Origin: Pseudomonadota bacterium
Lineage (GTDB): Bacteria > Pseudomonadota > Gammaproteobacteria > Burkholderiales > Casimicrobiaceae
DNA: 57,278 nucleotides
Assembly (NCBI GenBank): GCA_018241785.1
Contig: JAFEDF010000254.1
Span: 1-57,278 of the forward strand
Direction of reading: 5' to 3'
The notes below the pieces were generated by a model. It had not been told where the DNA came from. It saw only the letters and a list, made by a program, of their open reading frames with translations, and did not search any database. Below are positions 25,201-33,389 of this stretch, one piece after another (position 1 is the stretch's first letter; every line of letters begins with the position of its first letter). A program made the position numbers and the translations under genes.

Positions 25201-25227
25201 TCCGGGAACCGTCAAAGCACAACGTCG

Positions 25228-26445
25228 ATGGAGATACGACTCGCGCCGCAGTACGCAGGGACCCCGCAAGGAGAGGAGGCCGAGGCGATCGTGCGCACCT
25301 GCGTGCACTGCGGCTTCTGCCTCGCGACCTGTCCGACCTACCAGCTCCTCGGCGACGAGCTCGACAGCCCCCGTGGACGCATCTATCTGATGAAGCAGGT
25401 GCTCGAAGGCGCCGCACCGACCGCGAAGACGCAGCTCCATCTCGATCGCTGTCTCACCTGCCGAAGCTGCGAGACGACCTGTCCTTCGGGTGTTCGCTAC
25501 GGGCGTCTCGTCGACATCGGGCGCCGCGTGGTCGAGGAGCGCGTCGCGAGGAGTCCGTTCGCGGACGCGAAGCGCGCGGCGCTGCGGCGCGGGCTGCTGT
25601 CGAAGTCGCTTTTCGGCGCGGCGCTGTCGGTCGGCCGGTACATGAAGGCGTGGCTTCCCGCAGGTGTCGCGGCATCGGTGCCCGACGCCCGGCCTGCCGG
25701 GCCGTGGCCCGCCCCGCGGCACGCTCGCCGGGTGCTGATCATGAAGGGCTGCGTGCAGCCCGCGCTCGCACCCGACATCGACGCGGCGACTGCGCGCGTG
25801 CTCGACCGCGCGGGCATCTCGGCCATCGGCATCGAGGCAGGCGGGTGCTGCGGGGCGGTGTCGTACCACCTCTCGGCGCACGACGAAGCGCGCGCGATCG
25901 CGCGGCGCAACGTCGACGCCTGGTGGCCGGAGATCGAGCGCGGGGCGGAGGCGATCGTCGTCACCGCGAGCGGTTGCGGCGTGATGTTGCACGAATACGA
26001 TCACCTGCTCGCCGGCGATGCGGCGTACGCGGAGAAGGGCCGCCGGATCGCCGCGCTCGCGCGCGACCCCGCCGAGATCGTGCGCGACGCGTGGCCTGCC
26101 CTGCACCCGCGCGGCAGCGACCCGTCGCCGGTCGCGTTCCACTCGCCGTGCACGCTGCAGCACGGCCTGGCGATCCGCGGGCTCGTCGAGCGGATCCTCG
26201 CGGACTGCGGCTACCGGCTGACGCCGGTTGCCGACGCACATCTTTGCTGCGGCTCGGCCGGAACCTATTCGCTTCTGCAGCCGGCGCTCGCCCGGCAGCT
26301 GAAGTCGAACAAGCTGCATGCGCTCGAGGCGGGAGCCCCGCAGACGATCGCAACCGCCAACATCGGCTGCCTCACCCACCTGCAATCGGGCACGCAGCTT
26401 CCGGTGCGGCACTGGATCGAGCTCGTCGACCGGGCGCTCGCATGA
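25228..26445 (+). CDS. glcF: Glycolate oxidase iron-sulphur subunit GlcF
   Basis: 405 residues. Two 4Fe-4S ferredoxin motifs near the N-terminus: C25-C28-C31-C35 (CVHCGFCLATCP) and C75-C78-C81-C85 (CLTCRSCETTCP). Two CCG domains follow (EAGGCCGAV about 208-216, LCCGSAGTY near 340). It passes electrons from GlcDE to the quinone pool. Its stop overlaps the start of the thioesterase gene (ATGA). Confidence 0.95.
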   Translation: MEIRLAPQYAGTPQGEEAEAIVRTCVHCGFCLATCPTYQLLGDELDSPRGRIYLMKQVLEGAAPTAKTQLHLDRCLTCRSCETTCPSGVRYGRLVDIGRRVVEERVARSPFADAKRAALRRGLLSKSLFGAALSVGRYMKAWLPAGVAASVPDARPAGPWPAPRHARRVLIMKGCVQPALAPDIDAATARVLDRAGISAIGIEAGGCCGAVSYHLSAHDEARAIARRNVDAWWPEIERGAEAIVVTASGCGVMLHEYDHLLAGDAAYAEKGRRIAALARDPAEIVRDAWPALHPRGSDPSPVAFHSPCTLQHGLAIRGLVERILADCGYRLTPVADAHLCCGSAGTYSLLQPALARQLKSNKLHALEAGAPQTIATANIGCLTHLQSGTQLPVRHWIELVDRALA

Positions 26446-26897
26446 GCGCGAACCTTGCGCCGCCGTTCAGGCGCGCCTATCCGCTCTTCATCGCGATTCC
26501 GACGCGCTGGATGGACAACGACACCTACGGGCACGTCAACAACGTCGTCTATTACTCGTACTTCGACACGGCGGTGAACCGCCATCTGATCGAGGCGGGG
26601 CACCTCGACATCCGCTCCGGAGCGTGCGTCGGCCTCGTCGTCGAGACGGCTTGCCAGTTCCACAAGGCGCTGTCGTTTCCCGAGACGATCGATGCGGGGC
26701 TGCGCGTCGTGCACCTGGGGCGCTCGTCGGTCGTCTACGAGATCGGCCTCTTCAGGAGCGGTGACGACGACGCTGCGGCAACCGGGCGCTTCGTCCACGT
26801 CTGGGTCGATCGCGCGACGCGCCGGCCGGTCGCCGTCCCGGAGCCGATCCGCGCGGCGCTCGCTCCGCTCATCGCCGCCGGCGACGCGGCGAACTGA
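26442..26897 (+). CDS. 4-hydroxybenzoyl-CoA thioesterase-family hotdog protein
   Basis: 151 residues, ATG overlapping the glcF stop. Hotdog-fold motif TRWMDNDTYGHVNNVVYYSYFDTA contains the catalytic-type aspartate followed by GHVNN, as in YbgC/4-HBT thioesterases; the later LGRSSVVYEIGLF strand fits. It hydrolyses an acyl-CoA; which one is unknown. Its place at the end of the glc operon may be historical rather than functional. Confidence 0.9.
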   Translation: MSANLAPPFRRAYPLFIAIPTRWMDNDTYGHVNNVVYYSYFDTAVNRHLIEAGHLDIRSGACVGLVVETACQFHKALSFPETIDAGLRVVHLGRSSVVYEIGLFRSGDDDAAATGRFVHVWVDRATRRPVAVPEPIRAALAPLIAAGDAAN

Positions 26898-26899
26898 AC

Positions 26900-27394
26900 G
26901 TGGAGGCGGCTCCGGACGCGAGCGCGGTACGCTGCACGACGATGACGGCGGCGACGCGCGACGGCGCGTTTCGCGTGCTTGCCGCATTCCTCGGCGGCGA
27001 CACGCATTACCGCGCGTCCGCGGCGGCATACGGCGACGGTGGAGCGCAGGCGCTCGGTCGAGCGCTGGATCTCTTCGTCGTGCGTCCCGAGCTCGGCTTC
27101 GTCTGGGTCGCGCAGGTTCAGGCGGCCGTCGTCGGAGCTTGCGTCGCCTGCTACGCGATCTCGACCGCGCGCGGCGCGCTGGTCGCGAAGCTCGACGACG
27201 TCGCGGTCGATCACGGCTGGCATGGACGCGGAATCGGCTCGACCATGCTCGCCGCGCTCGCCGGGCACCTGCGCGCGCGCGGCGTCACGCGCATCGATTC
27301 GTCGTGCCACGACGGCAATGCGGCGGCGCTGCGCTTCTACCAGCGGCTCGGCTTCAGGCGGCTCGGCGAGGAGCGGATCGCGCTGATCCTCTAG
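26900..27394 (+). CDS. GNAT family N-acetyltransferase
   Basis: 164 residues with a GTG start two bases after the thioesterase stop; the ATG at 26942 (MTAATRDG) is an equally good start. Acetyl-CoA-binding motif A is VDHGWHGRGIGSTMLAAL (about 102-119), followed by NAAALRFYQRLGFRRLGEERI, the usual GNAT C-terminal strand-helix. Substrate not predictable. Confidence 0.85.
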   Translation: MEAAPDASAVRCTTMTAATRDGAFRVLAAFLGGDTHYRASAAAYGDGGAQALGRALDLFVVRPELGFVWVAQVQAAVVGACVACYAISTARGALVAKLDDVAVDHGWHGRGIGSTMLAALAGHLRARGVTRIDSSCHDGNAAALRFYQRLGFRRLGEERIALIL

Positions 27395-27448
27395 AATCGG
27401 GCTCTCGCGGCACCGCCGGCGCCGCGGCCAAGCTGCGGAGCCTTGCCG

Positions 27449-29284
27449 ATGACGATTCCGATGCGCGATTTCTTCCGCCTGCCGGATCGCGCGCACTACC
27501 GCATTTCGCCCGACGGCGCGACGCTCGCGTTCATGCAGCCGTGGGAGCGGCGGATGAACATCTTCGTGCAGCCGGCGTCGGGAGGGGATGCCGTGCGCAT
27601 CACGTCGGAGCGCGACCGCGACATCCCCGACTATCTGTGGAAGGGACCGGACCGGCTCGTCTACACGAAGGACATCGGCGGCGACGAGAACGACCACTTC
27701 ATCGTCGCCGATCGCCGCGGCGGCGAGGCGCGCGACGTGACTCCGTTTGCCGGCGTCAAGGCCGTCCTCGTCGATCCTCTCGACGACTTTCCCGACCGGA
27801 TGCTGATCGGGCTCAATCGGCGCGTGCCCGAGGTGTTCGACGTCTACGACCTCGACCTCGCTTCGGGGGAGCTCACCCTCGTCGCCGAGAATCCGGGCGG
27901 GGTCACGTCGTGGGGTGCCGACCACGCCGGGCGCATCCGCTACGCGATCGCCACCGACGGCGTCGACAACACCTACCTGTACCGCGAGGACGGCAGCAGT
28001 GCGTTGCGCGAAGTGCTGAAGACGAGCTTTCGCGATGCGTTCGCCCCGCAGTGCTTCACCGCCGACAACCGCAGGCTCTACGCGGCGTCGAACCTCGGCC
28101 GCGACAAGCTCGCGATCGTGCTCGTCGACCCGGCGACCGCGCAGGAGGAGGAAGAGGTCTACGCGCGCGACGACGTCGACGTCGCCGGGCTTGCGTGGTC
28201 GAAGGCGCGCCGGCGTGCGTCCTTCGTCGCCTTCCAGACGGCCAAGCCCGGGCGCCACTACCTCGACGAAGATGCGCGCGCCCTCTACGAGGCGCTCGAG
28301 GCGAAGCTCCCCGGCTACGAGATCACGATCCAGTCGGCGACCGACGACGAGACGAGGATGATCGTCGCGGCGTCGAGCGACCGCACGCAGGGTACGCGCT
28401 ACGTCTACGACCGCGCCTCGGACCGGCTGACGACGCTGGGCGAGGTGGCGCCGTGGCTTCCCGAGGCGAGCCTCGCGTCGGTGCGCCCGATCTCCTATCG
28501 CGCGCGCGACGGGCTGGTGATCCACGGCTATCTGACGCTGCCCAATGGCGTCCCGCCGTCGGCGCTGCCCGTGGTCGTCAACCCGCACGGCGGGCCGTGG
28601 CATCGCGACGCCTGGGGCTTCAATCCCGAGGTGCAGTTCCTCGCCAATCGCGGGTACGCCGTGCTGCAGATGAACTTTCGCGGATCGACCGGCTACGGGC
28701 GGGCATTCTGGGAGGCGTCGTTCCGCCAGTGGGGCGGCACGATGCAGGACGACATCACCGACGCGGTCCTGTGGCTGATCGGCGAGGGCATTGCCGATCC
28801 GCGCCGCGTCGCGATCTACGGCGGCAGCTACGGTGGCTACGCGGTGCTCGCGGGGCTCACCAAGACACCCGAGCTCTACGCCTGCGGGATCGACTACGTC
28901 GGCGTGTCGAACCTGTTCACGTTCATGCAGACGATTCCGCCGTACTGGAAGCCGTTCCTCGCGATGATGCACGAGATGGTCGGCGACCCGGAGCGCGACC
29001 GCACGATGCTCACCGAGCGCTCGCCCGCGCTGAACGCGGGGCGGATCCGCGCGCCGCTCCTGATCGCGCAGGGCGCGCGCGACCCGCGCGTCAAGAAGGA
29101 CGAGTCCGACCAGATGGTCGCGGCGCTGAAGGCGCGCGGCATCGACGTGCCGTATATCGTGAAGGACAACGAGGGGCATGGCTTCCACAACGAGGAGAAC
29201 CGCTTCGAGTTCTACGAGGCGATGGAAGCGTTCCTCGCGCGCCACCTGGGGGCCCCCGACCCCCCGCAGCGTGCCGGCGGGTAG
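27449..29284 (+). CDS. S9 family prolyl oligopeptidase-type serine peptidase
   Basis: 611 residues from the ATG at 27449 (a TTG two codons earlier is possible). No signal peptide, so cytoplasmic. The N-terminal part (to about 335) is a beta-propeller; the C-terminal alpha/beta-hydrolase domain has VNPHGGPWHRD, the nucleophile S460 in YGGSYGGYAVL, an acid in ARDPRVKKDESD and the histidine in NEGHGFHNEENR. This is the acylaminoacyl-peptidase/DPP-like group that trims short peptides. Confidence 0.92.
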   Translation: MTIPMRDFFRLPDRAHYRISPDGATLAFMQPWERRMNIFVQPASGGDAVRITSERDRDIPDYLWKGPDRLVYTKDIGGDENDHFIVADRRGGEARDVTPFAGVKAVLVDPLDDFPDRMLIGLNRRVPEVFDVYDLDLASGELTLVAENPGGVTSWGADHAGRIRYAIATDGVDNTYLYREDGSSALREVLKTSFRDAFAPQCFTADNRRLYAASNLGRDKLAIVLVDPATAQEEEEVYARDDVDVAGLAWSKARRRASFVAFQTAKPGRHYLDEDARALYEALEAKLPGYEITIQSATDDETRMIVAASSDRTQGTRYVYDRASDRLTTLGEVAPWLPEASLASVRPISYRARDGLVIHGYLTLPNGVPPSALPVVVNPHGGPWHRDAWGFNPEVQFLANRGYAVLQMNFRGSTGYGRAFWEASFRQWGGTMQDDITDAVLWLIGEGIADPRRVAIYGGSYGGYAVLAGLTKTPELYACGIDYVGVSNLFTFMQTIPPYWKPFLAMMHEMVGDPERDRTMLTERSPALNAGRIRAPLLIAQGARDPRVKKDESDQMVAALKARGIDVPYIVKDNEGHGFHNEENRFEFYEAMEAFLARHLGAPDPPQRAGG

Positions 29285-29297
29285 TCGCCTCGCGACG

Positions 29298-30074
29298 ATG
29301 CGCCCCACCGGCAACGCGGCGGCACGGACCTGGATCGTCGTGGCCGCCGCCGGCCGCGGCACGCGCTTCGACGCGCCGATGCCCAAGCAGTACGCTGACC
29401 TCGGCGGCAAACCCGTGCTCGCCCGCACGCTCGACCGGCTTGCCGTCCTCGAGTCCGCCGGAATCTTCGTTGCGATCGCCGCCGACGATTCGCGCTATGA
29501 CGCGGCGATCGGCGAGCGAGCGGGTGTCGTCGCGCTGCGCTGCGGCGGGGCGACGCGGGGCTCGACGGTGCGCGCTGCGCTCGCAGCGCTCGCGTCGCGC
29601 TGCGCACCCGGCGACTGGATCGCCGTGCACGATGCGGCGCGACCCTGCGTTCCGCGCGAAGCGCTGGCGCGGCTCGCCGGCGAGCTCGCGGATGACGCGA
29701 CGGGCGGCCTCCTCGCGCTGCCGGTCGCCGACACGCTGAAGCGGGCCGACGCGCCGGGCGCGCGCTCGGCCGACGCCGCTGCGCGGTCCGGGCGGGCCGG
29801 CGTCGTGCCGCGCGTGCTGCGCACGGAGGCGCGCGACGGCTGGTGGCTCGCGCAGACGCCGCAGATGTTCCGTTACCGCGTGCTGGGCGAAGCCTACTGC
29901 CGCGACGGCGCGGCGGCGTGCACCGACGAGGCCGAGGCGGTCGAGCGGCTCGCCGCAGCCGGGCGCTGCGGCCAGCCGCGGCTCGTCATCGGCAGCGCCG
30001 AGAACATCAAGATCACGCGGGCGGCCGACCTCGCGCTCGCCCGGTCGATCCTGGCATCGCAGGGGGAGGCATGA
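29298..30074 (+). CDS. ispD: 2-C-methyl-D-erythritol 4-phosphate cytidylyltransferase
   Basis: 258 residues from the ATG at 29298; the longer frame overlaps the peptidase gene. CTP-binding [11 protein letters not shown] and [13 protein letters not shown] at the N-terminus, VHDAARPCV in the middle and the C-terminal [19 protein letters not shown] are diagnostic. Third step of the MEP isoprenoid pathway. Coupled to ispF by an ATGA overlap. Confidence 0.96.
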   Translation: MRPTGNAAARTWIVVAAAGRGTRFDAPMPKQYADLGGKPVLARTLDRLAVLESAGIFVAIAADDSRYDAAIGERAGVVALRCGGATRGSTVRAALAALASRCAPGDWIAVHDAARPCVPREALARLAGELADDATGGLLALPVADTLKRADAPGARSADAAARSGRAGVVPRVLRTEARDGWWLAQTPQMFRYRVLGEAYCRDGAAACTDEAEAVERLAAAGRCGQPRLVIGSAENIKITRAADLALARSILASQGEA

Positions 30075-30565
30075 ACCTTCGCATCGGCAGCGGCTTCGAC
30101 GCGCACGCCTTCGCGGCCGGGAGGCCGCTCGTCCTCGGTGGCGTCACCGTTCCGTTCGATCGCGGGCTTGCGGGGCATTCGGACGCCGACGTGCTGCTCC
30201 ATGCAATCGCCGACGCAATCCTCGGAGCGCTCGCGCTCGGCGATCTCGGCACGCACTTTCCCGACGGCGATCCGCGGTGGAAGGATGCCGACAGCCGCCG
30301 GATCCTCCGGCAGGCGGGATCGCTCGCTGCGTCGGCGCGATACGCGATCGTGAACGTCGATGCGACGGTGATCGCGCAGGCGCCGCGGCTCGCGCCCTAC
30401 GTGGCGGCGATGCGCGCGAACGTCGCCGCGGATCTCGGCTGCGAGACGGGGGCGGTCAGCGTCAAGGCGACGACGACGGACCACCTCGGCTTCACCGGGC
30501 GCGGGGAGGGCATCGCCGCATCGGCGGTCGTGCTCCTCTCCGCCGTGGTCGTGGCCGGGGCCTGA
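30071..30565 (+). CDS. ispF: 2-C-methyl-D-erythritol 2,4-cyclodiphosphate synthase
   Basis: 164 residues. Metal and substrate site GSGFDAHAF with D and H ligands, [32 protein letters not shown], and [19 protein letters not shown] at the C-terminus match IspF throughout. Fifth step of the MEP pathway, next to ispD as in most proteobacteria. It converges on the sensor kinase gene with no room for more than one base between stops. Confidence 0.97.
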   Translation: MNLRIGSGFDAHAFAAGRPLVLGGVTVPFDRGLAGHSDADVLLHAIADAILGALALGDLGTHFPDGDPRWKDADSRRILRQAGSLAASARYAIVNVDATVIAQAPRLAPYVAAMRANVAADLGCETGAVSVKATTTDHLGFTGRGEGIAASAVVLLSAVVVAGA

Positions 30566-30566
30566 C

Positions 30567-31907
30567 TCAGGCGGTGCGCGGCGACGAGGGCGCGTCGCCG
30601 GCGGGCGCGGCGATCGTCACCCGCGCGACGGTGCCGCCGCCTTCGCGCGCCTCGAGGTCGAGATGGCCGCCGTGCAGCCGCGCGATGCGCTCGACGATCG
30701 CGAGCCCGAGCCCTGCGCCGGGGGCGCCGTCTTCGCGGCTGCGTGCCGCACCGGCGCGCGTGAACGGCTGCTTCAGCCGCTCGACGTCGGCAGCGGCAAT
30801 TCCCGCGCCGCGATCGGCGACCTCGATGACGACGCGGCCGTCGTCGCCGCGCGTGCTCACCTCGACCGGCGGTGCACCGTACGCGAGCGCGTTGTCGACG
30901 AGGTTGGCGACGATCCGCGACACCGATGCAGGCTGGATGCGCGCCATCACCGGCACGGCGCGCGCGCAACGGACGTCGCGCCCGGCGCTCCGGTAGCGCT
31001 CGACCGAGGCGGCGACGAACGCCGCGACGTCGATCGGCTCGCCGGCGCCGGCGGGAACGTCACGCGCGAAGTCGAGGAACTGGCCGATGATGCGGTCCAT
31101 CTCCTCGATGTCGGCGACCATCCCTGCGCGCGTCGCCGCACCGTCGTCGTGCAGTTCGATGCCGAGGCGAAGCCGGGCGAGCGGGGTGCGCAGGTCGTGC
31201 GACACGCCGGCGAGCAGCAGAGCCCGGTCGCGTTCGCTCTGGCGCAGGCTGGCGAGCATCGTGTTGAAGCCGCGATTGACGGCGGCGATCTCCGACGTGC
31301 CCGATTCGGGGAGCGCCGGCGGGGTCTCGCCGCGGCCGACCTTGTCGACGGCGAGCTTCAGTTCGCGCAGCGGCCGCGCGAGATAGCGCGCGAACGCGAA
31401 CGCCGCGACGAGGAGCAGCGCGGCGATGACGAGCGCCCACGCGAGCGCGCGCGTCGGTGCGCTTTCGCGTGGAGGGGGTGGCAGCGCGAAGCCGATCCAG
31501 TAGCCGCGATCGCGTGCCGTCACGTGGACGAAAAGCAGGTGGAGGCGGGGAGCGATGCGGACCTCGGTCGGCTCGCCAAGACCCTCGCGCAGGCGCTCCT
31601 CGAGTCCGCGCATCGCCGGGCCGTGCACGGCGAGCCCGATGTGCGGCCTCTGCTCCTCGGATACGACGTGGACGCGGTACTCGCGGTCGAGCCGCGCGAG
31701 CGCCTCGCGCTCGCCCGCGGGGTCGATCGCCTCGAGCGCAGCGCGGATCGCCCTGACTTCGACGAGCTTGGTGTCGTTGAACTGCTGCGCGATCAATGCT
31801 GCGCGGTCGCGGTTGAACAGGAGGGCGGTCGTGACGACCACCAGCGCGACGACGGCGACCAGCAGCAGCATCAGGCGCCCGAACAGCGAGCGGGGCCAGA
31901 GCGTCAC
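30567..31907 (-). CDS. envZ: EnvZ-like sensor histidine kinase
   Basis: 446 residues from a GTG at 31905-31907 overlapping the ompR stop (GTGA). Transmembrane helix about 10-31, periplasmic sensor about 32-150, second helix about 155-175, HAMP (ARPLRELKLAVDKVGRGE), then the kinase core with phosphoacceptor H237 in GVSHDLRTPLARLRL, N box (IVANLVDNALAYG), G1 (VADRGAGI) and G2 (GAGLGLAIVERIA). Forms a two-component system with the upstream ompR. The stimulus is not shown by the sequence; the nearby Spy-like gene suggests envelope stress. Confidence 0.9.
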   Translation of the reverse strand: MTLWPRSLFGRLMLLLVAVVALVVVTTALLFNRDRAALIAQQFNDTKLVEVRAIRAALEAIDPAGEREALARLDREYRVHVVSEEQRPHIGLAVHGPAMRGLEERLREGLGEPTEVRIAPRLHLLFVHVTARDRGYWIGFALPPPPRESAPTRALAWALVIAALLLVAAFAFARYLARPLRELKLAVDKVGRGETPPALPESGTSEIAAVNRGFNTMLASLRQSERDRALLLAGVSHDLRTPLARLRLGIELHDDGAATRAGMVADIEEMDRIIGQFLDFARDVPAGAGEPIDVAAFVAASVERYRSAGRDVRCARAVPVMARIQPASVSRIVANLVDNALAYGAPPVEVSTRGDDGRVVIEVADRGAGIAAADVERLKQPFTRAGAARSREDGAPGAGLGLAIVERIARLHGGHLDLEAREGGGTVARVTIAAPAGDAPSSPRTA

Positions 31908-32677
31908 TGCGAGGTTTCGTTGCCCGCCGATGCCGCAGCGGCCGCCCCGGCGAGCGTCTCGCCATCGGGCACGTAGACGTAGCCGAAGCCCCACACCGTC
32001 TGGATGTAGCGCGGCGACGACGGGTCGGGCTCGACCAGCTTGCGCAGGCGCGAGACCTGGACGTCGATCGCGCGGTCGAACACCTCGTGATCGCGCCCGC
32101 GCGCGAGCAGCATGAGCTTCTCGCGCGCGAGCGGCTGGCGCGGATGGTTGACGAACACGCTGATGAGCGAGAACTCGCCGGTGGTCAGCGTTTCGGCCAC
32201 GCCGTCGCGTTCGAGCGTGCGGGCGGCAAGGTCGAGCGTGTGCCGGCCGAACGGCACCCGCTTCGCGTCACCGGGCGCCCCCGGTACGACGTGCTCGCCG
32301 TGGCGGCGCAGCACGGCGTGGATGCGTGCGACGAGCTCGCGCGGATTGAACGGCTTCGGAAGGTAGTCGTCGGCGCCCATCTCGAGGCCGACGATGCGAT
32401 CGACGTCGTCGCCCTTCGCGGTCAGCATGATGATGGGAACCGTTTCGCCCGCCGCGCGCAGCCTGCGGCAGATCGACAGTCCGTCCTCACCGGGAAGCAT
32501 CAGGTCGAGCACGAGCAGCCGCGGCGGGTCGCGCTGGAGGCGGCGGTCGAGCAGCGATGCGTCGGGCAGCGCCGAAACCTGGAAGCCCTGCTCGGCAAGG
32601 TAGCGCGTGAGGAGATCGCGCAGGCGCACGTCGTCGTCGACGACGAGGATCTTCACGCCGGGCGTGCGTGCGGTCAT
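31904..32677 (-). CDS. ompR: OmpR family response regulator
   Basis: 257 residues. Receiver domain with D58 as phosphoacceptor (LVLDLMLPGEDG) and K in YLPKPF, then a winged-helix DNA-binding domain (about 150-250) including LTTGEFSLISVFVNHPRQPLAREKL and DVQVSRLRKLVEPDP, and the conserved end YIQTVWGFGYVYVPDG. The sequence agrees closely with betaproteobacterial OmpR proteins. Faces away from the Spy-like gene across a 220-bp shared control region. Confidence 0.95.
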   Translation of the reverse strand: MTARTPGVKILVVDDDVRLRDLLTRYLAEQGFQVSALPDASLLDRRLQRDPPRLLVLDLMLPGEDGLSICRRLRAAGETVPIIMLTAKGDDVDRIVGLEMGADDYLPKPFNPRELVARIHAVLRRHGEHVVPGAPGDAKRVPFGRHTLDLAARTLERDGVAETLTTGEFSLISVFVNHPRQPLAREKLMLLARGRDHEVFDRAIDVQVSRLRKLVEPDPSSPRYIQTVWGFGYVYVPDGETLAGAAAAASAGNETSQ

Positions 32678-32722
32678 GGCAGCCGATTAGATCGGTTCGG
32701 GGGGCTCGCGTCTGCCGGAAGC

Positions 32723-32738
32723 TGTAACGGATTGTATC
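32723..32738. promoter_or_regulatory. Cpx/OmpR-like direct repeat between ompR and the Spy-like gene
   Basis: TGTAAC-GGAT-TGTATC: two half sites at a 10-bp period, so that GTAAC-N5-GTATC resembles the CpxR box GTAAA-N5-GTAAA. Direct repeats at one helical turn are what OmpR-family dimers bind. Sits between the two divergent genes. Confidence 0.45.
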
Positions 32739-32751
32739 GCCTGCGCCGCCG

Positions 32752-32768
32752 TGCAACGACCCGTTGCA
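32752..32768. promoter_or_regulatory. Perfect inverted repeat upstream of the Spy-like gene
   Basis: TGCAACG-ACC-CGTTGCA, 7-bp arms with a 3-bp centre, about 130 bp before the Spy-like start codon. Likely an operator for an unidentified regulator; a transcript hairpin is also possible. Confidence 0.4.
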
Positions 32769-32897
32769 ATGGCAGGCTCGACGTGGCGAACGGACCCCGA
32801 CAATGCCGGACGAAGCGACAGGCGCCGCAATTCAGCGCGCGCTTCCGGTCACCGCAGCGATTTGCGCCGGCGGGCCGGCACCGACGAAAGGATACTC

Positions 32898-33389
32898 ATG
32901 AAGCACGCCACCCCCCGTCGCCTCGCGGTCGTCGCCGCGGCGGCGTTCCTCGGCGCCGGCCTCACCGCGGCTGTCGCGCAACCGATGGGCCACGCCGGGT
33001 ACGGCGGAGGCGATGTCGTCGGAGCGATCGCCCGCGTGAAGAGCGAGCTCAATCTCGACACGTCGCAGCAGGCGATGTGGGACAGCGCGGTCGCCGCGTC
33101 GAAATCCGCTCGCGCGGCGATGCGCAGCAATCGGGACAGCGTCCGTGCCGCGTTGAACGCCGAGCTCGCGAAGCCCGAGCCCGATCTCGCAGCCGTCTCG
33201 GCGGCTGCCGACAGCGCGCAGACGCAGTCGATCGCCCTGCGCCACCAGGCGCGTGCCGCGTGGCTCAATCTCTACGGCACGTTCACGCCCGGGCAGAAGG
33301 CGGTCGTCAAGACGCAGATCCAGAACCGGCTCGCGCGTGCCGATGAGTGGCGCGCGAAGATGCTGCAGCGGCACGGATCGGGCCAGTGA
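32898..33389 (+). CDS. Spy/CpxP-like periplasmic LTxxQ-motif protein
   Basis: 163 residues, ATG at 32898 preceded by GAAAGGA. Signal peptide about 1-28 (ending AAVAQP). The mature protein is almost all helical and basic/alanine-rich, with LNLDTSQQAMWDSA and FTPGQKAVVKTQI, two degenerate copies of the LTxxQ motif of Spy, CpxP and ZraP chaperones. Such proteins prevent periplasmic protein aggregation or damp a two-component kinase. The divergent ompR/envZ pair and the Cpx-like repeat between them support a link. The last 83 bp overlap the convergent hybrid kinase gene. Confidence 0.75.
   Translation: MKHATPRRLAVVAAAAFLGAGLTAAVAQPMGHAGYGGGDVVGAIARVKSELNLDTSQQAMWDSAVAASKSARAAMRSNRDSVRAALNAELAKPEPDLAAVSAAADSAQTQSIALRHQARAAWLNLYGTFTPGQKAVVKTQIQNRLARADEWRAKMLQRHGSGQ

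Noticed and set aside
26735..29428. An 897-codon minus-strand frame opposite the thioesterase, GNAT and S9 peptidase genes
   Set aside because: Compositionally typical antisense shadow spanning three real genes.
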